Shown here: positions 52,464 to 61,830 of the stretch, piece after piece
How positions within the stretch are numbered: the stretch's first letter is position 1
Layout of the letters: every line of letters begins with the position of its first letter
Origin: Henriciella marina DSM 19595
GTDB lineage: Bacteria > Pseudomonadota > Alphaproteobacteria > Caulobacterales > Hyphomonadaceae
DNA: 64,000 nucleotides
Reading direction: 5' to 3'
Assembly (NCBI RefSeq): GCF_000376805.1
Contig: NZ_AQXT01000002.1
Coordinates: 1,302,001 to 1,366,000, forward strand
The notes under the pieces: generated by a model
What the model saw: only the letters and a program-made list of their open reading frames with translations
Databases searched by the model: none
Told to the model about the DNA's origin: nothing
Program-made: the position numbers and the translations under genes

Positions 52464-54806
52464 CTAGAACTTGTAGTCGATACCGGCCGTCACTGTGCGC
52501 GGGTCACCGTAGAACCCCGTCAGGGTCCCTTCCAGGCCAAGCGTCGGCGTGAACGTACCGTTCGGATTGACGGTCACGAAGTTATACCCAGCGACGATGT
52601 ATTCTTCATCGGTGAGGTTCTTGCCGGTCAGGCTGAAGCCCCAACGCCCGTCTGCTGTTTCCCAGCGGACGCTCGCATCCCAGAGAGTATACGCTTCCTG
52701 ATCCAGGAACGGATTAGGCACCTCGAACTGGCTGGACTCACCACGATAGGAAAGCTGCGTATTGAGAAGCAGATTACCGCCTGCAAATGGCGTGTCGTAG
52801 GAGATCCGGCCATTGGCCGTCCAGTCTGGCGTGTTCTGGATGACGCGCTGGTCAGAGACATCATTGCCGAAAGCATCGATGAACTCATCGTACTCTGCGT
52901 CGAGATAACCGAGCGACCAGCCAATATTGAGGAGGTCTCCGGCATTCGCCATGTCCTCGGCAACCGTGGCCGTACCTTCGAACTCCACACCGCGGATTGT
53001 GGCGGCACCGGCATTGGTGGTCACACCCGAGAAGGAGTCGTTGACCCCGTCGCCATCGGTATCGACACCAATAGAGCCTGGAACCTGCACATCCTTGTAG
53101 TCGGAATAGAAGGCAGCGAGGCTGTAATTGATCCGGCCGTTGAACTGGCTGGCCTTGTAACCAACCTCGTAGGAATCCACCTCTTCAGGATCGAACTGCA
53201 TGAAGGTGAAGACTTCATCATTCGAAACCGTGCCGTCCTGATTGAGGTCAGGCGCCGCAGTGGTCTGGCCACGCGGGTCGAAGGAGCCGCCCTTGAAGCC
53301 CTGCGAATAGGTTGCGTAGACATTCGAGTCCGGCGTCACCTTGTAGCCTACAGAGAGGCGCGGGCTGAAATCGTCGAAATCGGCCTCGCCATTGAAGTCT
53401 GACGTCGTCGCGATCAGGGTCGGATTGCCACCGAAGAACTCAGAGAACCCGCCAATATAGGTCCGGCGGAGGACCTGCGATGTTCTGGTGTCTTCGGTGT
53501 AACGCGCCCCGACAGAGACAGAGAGTTGATCGGTGAGGTCGTAGGTGAAATCACCGAACAGGGACCAGGTCTCCGTGCCGACATCGCCAAAGGTCTGTGC
53601 GTTGAGCCCTGGAAGCCCAAGAACGGCACCCGTCGTTGCAAGCAGAACGTCAAAAACGGTCGAGGCATTGGCATCGAGATAGTAGAGGCCAACGAGCCCA
53701 TTCAGATTATCGCTCGAATAAAGAAACTGGAGCTCTTCAGAGAACTGGTCGTTCTCATAGATCGCCGGTACGTCGAGGTCGGCTTCAGGCAGGGAATCGA
53801 AGTCGATTGGCGAGGTGCTTTCATCTTCGCGATAGGCAAGGATGTTCTTGATGGTCCAATTGTCATTGAGGTCCCATTCAGCGACAAGAGAGCCGCCAAA
53901 AGCCTCAACGCGCTGTTCAACCGCTTCCAGGCCAGCCCGCGTGTCGAAGACATCGCCAAGCACAGGATAGGTAAATGGCGGGAACTGGTCCGGGATGAGC
54001 CGGTGTCCCTGGCGGGCGTTGGATTTGTCGAGCGAATAATCAGCGGCGGCACGAAGCTGGAAGTTATCCGCAGCGTCCCACTCTGCTGACAGACGTGCGC
54101 CGAAGAGCTTCTTGTTGTAATTTTCGTCGCCGGTGACGATGTTCTCACCGAAACCGTCGCGGTTGAAGCTCGCGGCGGCGGCGCCAACCCGGAACGTGTC
54201 AGTCACCGGAAGCGATGTCGTCACGACACCATCAAGCTGGTTATAGGTGCCCGCCTTCAGGTTGATCTCATAGGTCGGCTCATCGGAGAGGCCGCGCGTT
54301 ACATATTTGATCGCGCCGCCGATTGTATTGCGACCGTAAAGCGTGCCTTGCGGGCCACGCAGAACTTCAACGCGCTCGACATCATAAACATCCAGAACAG
54401 CGCCTTGCGGGCGGTTGAGATAGACGTCGTCGACGTAGATGCCGACGCCGGCTTCAAAGCCAGCCACAGGGTCTTGCTGACCGACACCGCGAATAAACGC
54501 GGACAGCGTCGTATTCGTGCCGCGGGAAACCTCCAGCGTGACGTTTGGCGTAATCTTCGCAATCTCGGTGAGATCGGCAACGCCGAGGTCAGCCAGAAGC
54601 TCACCATCAAAGGCTGACACCGACAGCGGCACATCGACCAGGCTCTGCTCGCGGCGCTGGGCCGTCACGGTGACGGTATTGAAGCGGCGCTGATCCTGGG
54701 CCTCCTCGGCCTCGGTGGTCTCCTGAGCATAGGCAGTCGTGCCAGCTGTGAGAGCTATGGCCGAAACAAGGGCCAGGCGAACGGAATGCGGGGTATAGAG
54801 TTTCAT
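52464..54806 (-). CDS. TonB-dependent outer-membrane receptor
   Basis: The 780-residue receptor has a signal peptide (LVSAIALTAGTTAYAQ), a plug (TVTVTAQRREQSLVDVPLSV, then RVEVLRGPQGTLYGRNTIGG) and a barrel whose last strand is TAGIDYKF. The barrel loop with DTDGDGVNDSFSG is a calcium-type acidic turn. A strong GGGAGG precedes the ATG. An AraC-type regulator gene lies directly upstream in the same direction and a hydrolase and MFS carrier downstream, suggesting a ligand-uptake and processing set. The ligand is not known. Confidence 0.93.
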   Translation of the reverse strand: MKLYTPHSVRLALVSAIALTAGTTAYAQETTEAEEAQDQRRFNTVTVTAQRREQSLVDVPLSVSAFDGELLADLGVADLTEIAKITPNVTLEVSRGTNTTLSAFIRGVGQQDPVAGFEAGVGIYVDDVYLNRPQGAVLDVYDVERVEVLRGPQGTLYGRNTIGGAIKYVTRGLSDEPTYEINLKAGTYNQLDGVVTTSLPVTDTFRVGAAAASFNRDGFGENIVTGDENYNKKLFGARLSAEWDAADNFQLRAAADYSLDKSNARQGHRLIPDQFPPFTYPVLGDVFDTRAGLEAVEQRVEAFGGSLVAEWDLNDNWTIKNILAYREDESTSPIDFDSLPEADLDVPAIYENDQFSEELQFLYSSDNLNGLVGLYYLDANASTVFDVLLATTGAVLGLPGLNAQTFGDVGTETWSLFGDFTYDLTDQLSVSVGARYTEDTRTSQVLRRTYIGGFSEFFGGNPTLIATTSDFNGEADFDDFSPRLSVGYKVTPDSNVYATYSQGFKGGSFDPRGQTTAAPDLNQDGTVSNDEVFTFMQFDPEEVDSYEVGYKASQFNGRINYSLAAFYSDYKDVQVPGSIGVDTDGDGVNDSFSGVTTNAGAATIRGVEFEGTATVAEDMANAGDLLNIGWSLGYLDAEYDEFIDAFGNDVSDQRVIQNTPDWTANGRISYDTPFAGGNLLLNTQLSYRGESSQFEVPNPFLDQEAYTLWDASVRWETADGRWGFSLTGKNLTDEEYIVAGYNFVTVNPNGTFTPTLGLEGTLTGFYGDPRTVTAGIDYKF

Positions 54807-54921
54807 GAGTTCCTCCCTTCATGCATCTTTGCGCATTGCAGGCAGGTGTCTCATTTCATTCAGGTGCCGCCATGACACTTATCGTCAGGCAGAGTGAACA
54901 CTTTCGCTCAAGCCTAGGATC

Positions 54922-55947
54922 TCATGACTGAAATTCCTGCGCAAACGCGGCAGGGGTCTTGCCCTTCCAGCGCTTGAACGCGCGATTGAAGGCGCGCACA
55001 TCAGAGTAATCGAGCGCTTCGGTTGCCTGCGCGACAGAGCAACCACGTTTCAGCATCGCCTCAGCCCGCCTGAGCTTTGCATTCAGCAGAAGGTCCCGGA
55101 AATGGCTGCCTTCCTCGCAGAGCCGCCGACGGAGTGTCGCGACGCTCATATCCAGCCTCTGGGCAATATCCATCTGACGAGTCAGACCGTCATCGATCAG
55201 GTCGAGCGTCCGCGCGGTGACACTTTGCCCGGCCGTCGATGGCTCACGTGCCTCAAGGTAGGACAATAAACGCGAGAACAGCCCATCGGCGCTGAGATCG
55301 ATCTCGTCGCCTATCTTCGTCGGCTGGCACGCCCGGTCGAAATCATAGACGAGTTCATAGGCGGACGCGCCATATTCCAGCGGCACCGACCAGAAGCTGT
55401 TCTGCGGCCGCCTGCTTTCGCCGCGCTTGCGCGTCAGCTTGATCCGCTTCAGCGCGGTTTCCGCAACGCCATGGGTCAGGCTGTCCAGCAGGCAGTGGAT
55501 CTTGATGATGAGACAGTCGCCGACCAGCTCTACGAACTCAGCATTCTCGCGCGATCTGTAGGGAAAATGGCTGTCGTCGACGATCAGCGACAGGCGGTCA
55601 TCGCCATAGCGAACCGTATTGTACACATCGCCGTGCATCATGTTCATGTGCTCGGCCAGCGTCTCGATCGTCGCCAGAAGAGAGTTGGCATTCTGCATTT
55701 GCGACATCAGGAACTGGCCCGTCTTGAAGGTCAGTTTGCGGCTGGACAGAACCGCCGTCAGATCATCGGACGCCAGCGCAATGGTTCGCTGCACCCTGAA
55801 ATAGTCGGCAATTGAGATCATGGCGCGGCCATCGGTGGCCGTGTCGGTTGCAGCGCCCTGCAAAAGCGACTCCGGATCAAGCCCATACTCGCCGGCTGCG
55901 TCGAGCAGCGGCTTTATGTCTTCAATCAGTACAGAGGCATGCGACAT
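54922..55947 (-). CDS. AraC-family transcription regulator
   Basis: This 341-residue regulator has an N-terminal ligand domain of the OruR/VirS type (about 200 residues, ending in a QNSFWSVPLEYGASAYELVY segment) and a C-terminal double helix-turn-helix (MDIAQRLDMSVATLRRRLCE, then TEALDYSDVRAFNRAFKRWK, followed by GKTPAAF). The group often senses lipids, amino acids or aromatic-type effectors. The start at 55947 is the second in-frame ATG and gives the usual N-terminus; upstream signals are weak. It lies between the receptor gene and a divergent crotonase gene and may control both. Confidence 0.88.
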   Translation of the reverse strand: MSHASVLIEDIKPLLDAAGEYGLDPESLLQGAATDTATDGRAMISIADYFRVQRTIALASDDLTAVLSSRKLTFKTGQFLMSQMQNANSLLATIETLAEHMNMMHGDVYNTVRYGDDRLSLIVDDSHFPYRSRENAEFVELVGDCLIIKIHCLLDSLTHGVAETALKRIKLTRKRGESRRPQNSFWSVPLEYGASAYELVYDFDRACQPTKIGDEIDLSADGLFSRLLSYLEAREPSTAGQSVTARTLDLIDDGLTRQMDIAQRLDMSVATLRRRLCEEGSHFRDLLLNAKLRRAEAMLKRGCSVAQATEALDYSDVRAFNRAFKRWKGKTPAAFAQEFQS

Positions 55948-56193
55948 TGAGGATCCGGACTTCAAAAGCAATCAGGGGCCGGCAAGGAGCAGAAGCGTGA
56001 TCGTCCTGATAGATAACAGCATTTGCGGGTTATGTCAGCGACGCGGCTTTCTTCCGCGACAGCTAGGTGCTGCCAGAGCCCCAGCGATATCCCTTCAGTC
56101 AGTTCCGGCTTGACCCGTCCTAGCGTCACCCGGTTAGCGATTGATGTCAGATGCGCCGAAAGAGTGCACACCGACACAAGGGAAGGAAATCCA

Positions 56194-57000
56194 ATGTCCG
56201 ATGCCGAAGCCACGCCCAGCGTCCTCTATGAGGTCGAAGACCATATCGCGACGATCACCTTAAACCGGCCCGATCGGCGCAATGCGTTGAACTTCGAAGC
56301 CTATGACCGGCTGGAAAAGGCGCTGAGGCGCGCTGTGACGGACGCGGATGTGCGATGCGTCATCGTGACGGGCGCAGATCCAGCCTTCTGTTCGGGCGAC
56401 GATGTAAGAGAAATCATGGCGGCGCCGACGCCCGCCAATGCAGAACCTCGCTCGCCTACGGTGCGCCACCATCCGACCCCGGCCGCCATGGCGGCGCTGG
56501 AATGCGACAAGCCAGTGATCGCCGCGATCAATGGCGCAGCGATTGGCTGGGGAATGGAGCTGGCGCTCTATGCCGATATCCGTCTCGCCTCCGACAAGGC
56601 GAAATTCTCCGAGATGTTCATCAAGCGGGGCCTGGTCTGCGATGTCGGCGGCTTCTATCGCCTGCCCTCAATCGTCGGCCCCGCAAAGGCGGCCGAGCTG
56701 CTTTTTACCGGCGATGTCATCGACGCCGCAGAAGCTGAGCGCATTGGACTGGTCAGCCGGACCGTGCCGCATGACGAGCTGATGGCAGAGGCCCGCGCCC
56801 TCGCCGGCCGCATCGCCGAAAACCCGCCGCTCGCCCTTCGCTATATGAAGGAAGGCATCCGAAAAGGCACCTATGGAGATCCGCGCGAGCTTGGCGCCTG
56901 GGCCATCGAGACGATCCGCGCCCTGATGCAGACCGACGACCACAAGGAAGGCGTCGCAAGTTTCCTCGAAAAGCGCCCACCCAACTTTAAGGGGCGGTAG
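56194..57000 (+). CDS. Enoyl-CoA hydratase/isomerase-family protein, isomerase-like
   Basis: The 268-residue crotonase has ITLNRPDRRNALNFEAYD, the CSGDDVREI loop and the oxyanion-hole segment IGWGMELALYADI, where the first catalytic Glu is kept. The second hydratase Glu position, usually in a PE(I/V)..G motif, is occupied by SEMFIKRGLVCDVGG, with Phe four residues before the Gly. This favours an isomerase or another crotonase reaction rather than simple hydration. ATG at 56194 has AAGGAAAT upstream. It is divergent from the AraC-type regulator, its likely controller. Confidence 0.9.
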   Translation: MSDAEATPSVLYEVEDHIATITLNRPDRRNALNFEAYDRLEKALRRAVTDADVRCVIVTGADPAFCSGDDVREIMAAPTPANAEPRSPTVRHHPTPAAMAALECDKPVIAAINGAAIGWGMELALYADIRLASDKAKFSEMFIKRGLVCDVGGFYRLPSIVGPAKAAELLFTGDVIDAAEAERIGLVSRTVPHDELMAEARALAGRIAENPPLALRYMKEGIRKGTYGDPRELGAWAIETIRALMQTDDHKEGVASFLEKRPPNFKGR

Positions 57001-57045
57001 GGCGGTCGTCGCGAGCAACGAGCATTGCTGCCTTTCTGTTTCAGA

Positions 57046-59709
57046 TCATTCAGGCGGATGACCAATGAGCGTCTCGTCACGGAGTGTAAGCGTGTCCCGT
57101 TTGTCCGCAGGAACCAGATCCTCCCACGAATAGCGCACAGGCACCTCTGCGACCGATTGAGGCGTGCGTAGTAGCAACTCGAAGGCATCCCGCGGGGCGA
57201 GTTTGAACGAATATTTGCTGGCGCCGTTGACTTCAGCAGGCGCGAGCGTCCCATCAGCCTGACGTTCAGACCCGACTATCCGCGCTCCTTCGTGCGTCCA
57301 AGGCACAGTGATTTCCGCAGAAACCTCTTCGTCAGCCATATTCTGCGCAAGGATGCGGGCGGTGTCGCCTTGCCGGGAAAACGCTTCGATCGTCAACGTC
57401 TCGGAAACCGCGAAGCCACCTTCAACCTGCCCAGCCTCAAAAGGCCAGTAATTGAACGACTTGGCGGCGCGTGCTGAGCGCGCAGGTGTTTCGGCATCGG
57501 ATGGCAGAATCGCATAACTGAATCGACGGACAGGCATCCCCGAATAGAGGGGATTGGGTTTGCCTCGATAATTAGGTTGGGCGTTCATCAGGAAATGATC
57601 GATGTGCCCATCAACCCACTCCCGTCCGGGCATTCCCTGGTCGATGAGGACAATTCCTGAGCCATCTTCAGTATGGTGGCTTGACCAGAGCGATGCCGGC
57701 GCGATTTCGTTATTCAGACCCAGCATTTTGTGATCATGCGAGGCGCGCACGTCTTCGAGCTTTCGCGGCGGGCGAGGCAAGTCGCGGTCAAAGCCAAATG
57801 GCGTTCCCCTCAACGATTGAGCCAGTTCGCCGCCAAGGTCATGGCGTGCGACGAGAAGCAAGCCATCTGGTATACCTCGCGTGAGCGTTTGAAAGATGAT
57901 CCGCTCGCCCTGTTTGGGGATCTGGACCCACCGCTCAATCTCAATTCCTTCAGCGGTCGACGTCACGGCTTTCACCGTCGTGAAGACCGGGCCATCAAAC
58001 TGGGTCAACTCAGCTTCGTATTCCGATGTCCGACCAATAATCTCTCTGCGATTAGGCGGCGAGAGAATGTCGGTCAGACTTAAGTTCGCTGCTGGAACGC
58101 CGTGGTCGACCATCCAAACCAGCTCGTTGAGCCGACCCTCGACTGCGCTGGTATGATTGGCAAAGCCAATAGAGAGGATGTCGCCTGTGCGTTCATCGAA
58201 CTCAACAATGAGGTCGTCTGCTTCAACGCGTCCAGTAAACGGTTCGACTTCAGCCTGTATCGCCTTGCTAGTAGAAAGCGGCTCTGTTGCAAAAGGAGTA
58301 AGCCCGCCAACACACCATAATGCGGCTTCGGTCATCGCTGGTTCGCACACCGCGGTGTCCGGCTGGGTTGAGACATCCAGCCAGAAATACGCTTCGCCGC
58401 GTTGCCAAGCGACCGGGTCGAAAGCGTTGTCTTCGCCCTGCGCAAGCTGAATTTCTTCTGTTTTCTCTCGGGTGAGAATATCCCGGTCGATGTAATTCCA
58501 GTCTTTCGTGCCTGTGAACACGTCCCCGGCGCCAGCACCCCACTGAAGTGCCCTATCTGCATTCAGAAGAACAAGCCACCAGGCATCATCGATTGTCTGT
58601 GATGGGTAGTCCATCCGGCCTGATAGAGACTGGACTGAAGCCCCTAATTCAGTAGCGATGAGACCGGACTCGGTGGATCTGAAAGATTGCTTGAGCTGCG
58701 GCAGGTTTCCCCAGAACGCATTGTAAGCGAATAGACTCGGGGTCGTGATCGTCTCGATATCATGATTAGCGAGGTCAACCGATCGAACGCTTTCCCAGTA
58801 ATCGTCAAGTGTACCAAGGCAAGCTATCCTGCCCGTTCTGGCAGTCGTTTCCTGCGCTATCTCCAAAAGCCGGCCCGGGTCGTCAGGCTTTCGTGCATAG
58901 TCATGGCCGCCGACGCCCCAGAGAAACGGGAGGTCAGGCTGATACACAAGCTCGGGCACGATCTCCAGAAAAAGGTGGTCTACCCAGTGCTCCGGAAGTG
59001 GGCCCGTCTCACGAAACGCGATGCGCCACTTGGAATAATTCGCGATCGACGCGACCAGTGTTTCGGCACCGCTTGCCGCTTTCAATATATAGAGCTGATC
59101 CAAAGTCTCGGCGTTGCGAATATGAACCATGCTGTCGATACCAACCAGATCGAACAACTCTGCCATATTGGGCGTGATACCAAGCACGTCGATGAACCAG
59201 GCGTTGCTCGGCTGCTCGTCGAGTGCCGCGCCATACCATCCGCGCGCAGTACGCCCCATGTTTAGAGCGGTCGCCGCTTGAACAAGAGCAGGCTCAAACT
59301 CCACTGTAAATGCGTTGGCGATTGATGCCTTCTCCGCAGCCAATGCGGACCTGAATCTCTCGAAATCATTTGGCGCCAGGCTTTCAAGGGCAATTGCCGT
59401 TGGGACCTCTGAGAAAGAGAATGGGAAGCCGGACTCATCACCGGAATCCAGGAAAGAGATATAGTTGTTGATCATGTAGTTTCGCTCGGACGCAAAACCG
59501 GTGAGCCAGCCCGTCGCCGTGCCATGCGTATTCGGAACAACCCAGATCGGGTCCGACGCAGCCTGACATTCCGACTTGTCGAATATGTCGACCGAGCTGG
59601 CTTGATCGCCAGTTTGGCTCTGCGCGCTCGAAGGCATGGCTGTAACCGAAACCACTGCAGCCAGAGCTGTCAGACCAGCCCAAAGTCTCACCGAACTTGG
59701 ATTAAACAA
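57046..59709 (-). CDS. Secreted GH38-like (alpha-mannosidase fold) protein with degenerate metal site
   Basis: This 887-residue protein has a signal peptide (LWAGLTALAAVVSVTAMPSS) and the architecture of glycoside hydrolase family 38: a first-strand motif WVVPNTHGTATGWLTG, the nucleophile region WFIDVLGITPNMAELFDLVG with Asp174, the LPQLKQSFRSTESGLIATE helix, and the WGAGAGDVFTGT loop that corresponds to the usual HHD..TGT. C-terminal beta-sandwich domains follow. Two of the usual zinc ligands are missing: the Asp of the first H-x-D motif is replaced (His62-Gly-Thr) and the HHD is AGD. Catalysis may be changed or lost. The start is TTG with GGGGGAA upstream. Base composition seems less GC-rich than its neighbours, hinting at transfer. 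It could instead belong to an uncharacterised GH38-related family. Confidence 0.7.
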   Translation of the reverse strand: MFNPSSVRLWAGLTALAAVVSVTAMPSSAQSQTGDQASSVDIFDKSECQAASDPIWVVPNTHGTATGWLTGFASERNYMINNYISFLDSGDESGFPFSFSEVPTAIALESLAPNDFERFRSALAAEKASIANAFTVEFEPALVQAATALNMGRTARGWYGAALDEQPSNAWFIDVLGITPNMAELFDLVGIDSMVHIRNAETLDQLYILKAASGAETLVASIANYSKWRIAFRETGPLPEHWVDHLFLEIVPELVYQPDLPFLWGVGGHDYARKPDDPGRLLEIAQETTARTGRIACLGTLDDYWESVRSVDLANHDIETITTPSLFAYNAFWGNLPQLKQSFRSTESGLIATELGASVQSLSGRMDYPSQTIDDAWWLVLLNADRALQWGAGAGDVFTGTKDWNYIDRDILTREKTEEIQLAQGEDNAFDPVAWQRGEAYFWLDVSTQPDTAVCEPAMTEAALWCVGGLTPFATEPLSTSKAIQAEVEPFTGRVEADDLIVEFDERTGDILSIGFANHTSAVEGRLNELVWMVDHGVPAANLSLTDILSPPNRREIIGRTSEYEAELTQFDGPVFTTVKAVTSTAEGIEIERWVQIPKQGERIIFQTLTRGIPDGLLLVARHDLGGELAQSLRGTPFGFDRDLPRPPRKLEDVRASHDHKMLGLNNEIAPASLWSSHHTEDGSGIVLIDQGMPGREWVDGHIDHFLMNAQPNYRGKPNPLYSGMPVRRFSYAILPSDAETPARSARAAKSFNYWPFEAGQVEGGFAVSETLTIEAFSRQGDTARILAQNMADEEVSAEITVPWTHEGARIVGSERQADGTLAPAEVNGASKYSFKLAPRDAFELLLRTPQSVAEVPVRYSWEDLVPADKRDTLTLRDETLIGHPPE

Positions 59710-60076
59710 CCCGATTCCCCCAATCTCAACGCAACTAATTCTTTACCTTACAAGGTCGTGTCAAACAGGAAAGAGGCGCCGTTGCCAAATGTTAGTGGGC
59801 AGGCGGCCGAGTAGGTGTCTTGCGGGTCAGGGATGTCGAGAACGAGACCTCTCCCTGACCGTCCGTATACGGCCACGAGCTGACGGAACGCAGGACGAAC
59901 AGACAGGGCAGACCTACACCAATATATAAAGTAAGACCCGGATATGCCTGTAATTTAAACAAAATTTTCATTCCGATCTTCACCCTTTCGGGTGACGCCA
60001 GCGCCGGAATTTCTTTCTAGCCTCCCCTCCATCGACGGCAGCATTGGTTGCCAGAGCAACCGGGGGGCCTACAGGC
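59710..60076. other. 367-bp divergent intergenic region with inverted repeat
   Basis: The region between the GH38-like gene (-) and the collagen-like gene (+) is comparatively AT-rich. It contains a perfect 9-bp inverted repeat GGTCAGGGA/TCCCTGACC (59825-59833 with 59852-59860) whose loop carries a further small GTC/GAC pairing. This could be an operator or RNA hairpin. Promoters for both genes should lie here; I could not assign a confident -35/-10 pair, and no small gene is supported. Confidence 0.5.
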
Positions 60077-61756
60077 GTGGCAGACAAAGTTAAGAAAACT
60101 CACATCAGGGGCAGCGAACGCAAGGGCGGGTTTGTCCTTCGGACCCTGCTTGCCTCTTCGGCCATCGCCGTCGTCCCCTTCTTTCTGCCTTGTGACTTCA
60201 TGAAGGGCTATGCACAGGAAGTCGGCCCCCCAGGGCCTCCAGGACCTCCAGGGCCACCCGGACCGCAAGGACCATCTGGACCACCAGGTCCAAAAGGCGA
60301 CCCCGGCGAAGAGGGTGCGCCCGGCAGACCTGGCCCAACAGGACCGCAAGGCGAAGCAGGTAATGATGGGGCGACCGGCCCTTCGGGACCACCAGGCCCA
60401 AAAGGCGACCCCGGCGAAGAGGGCGCGCCTGGCAGGCCTGGCCCAACTGGACCGCAAGGCGAAGCGGGTAATGATGGGGCGACCGGCCCTTCGGGACCAC
60501 CAGGCCCAAAAGGCGACCCCGGTGAAGAGGGTGCGCCCGGCAGGCCTGGCCCAACAGGACCGCAAGGCGAAGCAGGTAATGATGGGGCAACCGGCCCTTC
60601 GGGACCACCAGGCCCAAAAGGCGACCCCGGTGACGATGGCTTACCCGGCCCGCAAGGGCCTCAAGGGCCCGCCGGACCACGAGGCAACGACGGTGCACGC
60701 GGGCCGGCTGGACCGCGTGGCCCCGTTGGAAGCGCCGGACCAGCAGGACCGGCAGGCCCAGTTGGCCCTGCAGGGACAACGGGCGCGTCAGGTGCTCAAG
60801 GACCAGCAGGTCCGGTCGGCTCTCCCGGGCCCGCGGGTCCGCAAGGAGCGACCGGATCGGCGGGCGCGCAAGGACCAGCCGGCCCGGCTGGCGCTGACGG
60901 TTCGCCAGGCACGCAAGGTCCCGCCGGACCCGCTGGCGCGGATGGCGCCAAGGGAGCTGACGGCAAGGATGGCGAAGATGGTGACGACGGGAAGGACGGC
61001 GAAGATGGCGCGCAGGGGCCAGCCGGCCCTGCCGGGACCGACGGTAAGGATGGCGAAGCAGGCCCGGCGGGTCCAGCAGGTCCGGCCGGCCCCGCCGGGC
61101 CGCCGGGACCACCCGGTGACAATGCCGAAATCGTGGAGACCGTCACCACTATCGTGAATGAAATCACATTGATCCAGGGGACAATGGGCGACGTTGGAGA
61201 CCTCGACGTGTTCGACGATCCTGAAGACACTGAAACAGCGGTCGCGCCTCGCGACCTGCCTCAGGTCAGTGCGCCGGTGCAGGTCGGCGGAAACGGCCAG
61301 CAAGCCAGGGCGGAAATGGGTCATTCAGCCCCCAGCTCTGAGACGGCCTCCAATGCGTCCCAACGAACAATCGTCGGCGCAATCAATATGAACACGTCTT
61401 CCATCCGTCAGAATGAAGACGCCATTCGTCTGAATTCGGTTGGAATCGAGGGGAATTCATTGCGCATCAGCTCGCTGGAAAGCCAGTACGTCATGCTTAA
61501 TGACTCGGTTCGCGCGACAACGCGCAGAATAAGCGACGTGGAAGGCGGGCTTGCGGCTGTTTCCTCTATGCCGGACCTCTATCTTGAAAAAGGGGAAAAA
61601 ATGTCGGCGGCGGCAAGTATAGGCGGATATGATGACAATATCGGCTTCGGTACGGCGATAGCGGTCCGTGCCAACCAGAACTGGACCTTCGGCCTGACTG
61701 CGGCCCACGCCAATGGCCATTCGGCCGGCAAGCTCCAGGCCCGCATCGGCTGGTAG
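60077..61756 (+). CDS. Collagen-like trimeric autotransporter with YadA-type anchor
   Basis: This ~559-residue surface protein starts with a long signal peptide (basic RGSERKGG, then [15 protein letters not shown], cleavage near GYAQ-EV). A collagen rod of exactly 100 uninterrupted Gly-X-Y triplets follows (DNA 60224-61123), then a linker with short helices, a coiled-coil stalk ([20 protein letters not shown] and later [14 protein letters not shown]) and a four-strand YadA-like anchor ([41 protein letters not shown]) with terminal aromatic Trp. The trimeric anchor would hold a collagen triple helix upright on the outer membrane. GTG at 60077 is chosen for the G-run upstream; TTG at 60044 is an alternative. 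It likely mediates adhesion or forms a surface spacer. Confidence 0.86.
   Translation: MADKVKKTHIRGSERKGGFVLRTLLASSAIAVVPFFLPCDFMKGYAQEVGPPGPPGPPGPPGPQGPSGPPGPKGDPGEEGAPGRPGPTGPQGEAGNDGATGPSGPPGPKGDPGEEGAPGRPGPTGPQGEAGNDGATGPSGPPGPKGDPGEEGAPGRPGPTGPQGEAGNDGATGPSGPPGPKGDPGDDGLPGPQGPQGPAGPRGNDGARGPAGPRGPVGSAGPAGPAGPVGPAGTTGASGAQGPAGPVGSPGPAGPQGATGSAGAQGPAGPAGADGSPGTQGPAGPAGADGAKGADGKDGEDGDDGKDGEDGAQGPAGPAGTDGKDGEAGPAGPAGPAGPAGPPGPPGDNAEIVETVTTIVNEITLIQGTMGDVGDLDVFDDPEDTETAVAPRDLPQVSAPVQVGGNGQQARAEMGHSAPSSETASNASQRTIVGAINMNTSSIRQNEDAIRLNSVGIEGNSLRISSLESQYVMLNDSVRATTRRISDVEGGLAAVSSMPDLYLEKGEKMSAAASIGGYDDNIGFGTAIAVRANQNWTFGLTAAHANGHSAGKLQARIGW
60269..60631 (+). repeat. 108-bp tandem repeats in the collagen domain
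   Basis: Three near-identical 108-bp units (60269-60376, 60377-60484, 60485-60592) each encode 12 Gly-X-Y triplets beginning [16 protein letters not shown]; a fourth, partial copy of 39 bp follows. The encoded peptide units are identical and the DNA differs at only a few bases, so duplication is recent and copy number is probably variable between strains. Confidence 0.92.
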
Positions 61757-61786
61757 CGCGCTGATGATAGTGCGTCAAAAGGGGGG

Positions 61787-61815
61787 CGTGGCGAGCATTA
61801 TTGAGAAACGCCCCC
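61787..61815 (-). terminator. Terminator of the sulfur-transport operon
   Basis: GGGGGCGT (61792-61799) pairs with ACGCCCCC (61808-61815). On the - strand the stem is followed by CTTTTG, fitting termination of the two YeeE-type genes. On the + strand there is no T-run, so the collagen gene may not end here. Confidence 0.6.
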
Positions 61816-61830
61816 TCACTTTGAGCGCCG

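Noticed and set aside
60198-61112. Long open frame (304 codons) antisense to the collagen-like gene, and a second of 315 codons in another + frame
   Set aside because: Both follow from the 9-base periodic Gly-Pro-rich coding sequence, have very biased Arg/Leu/His composition and no start signal; they are shadows of the collagen gene.
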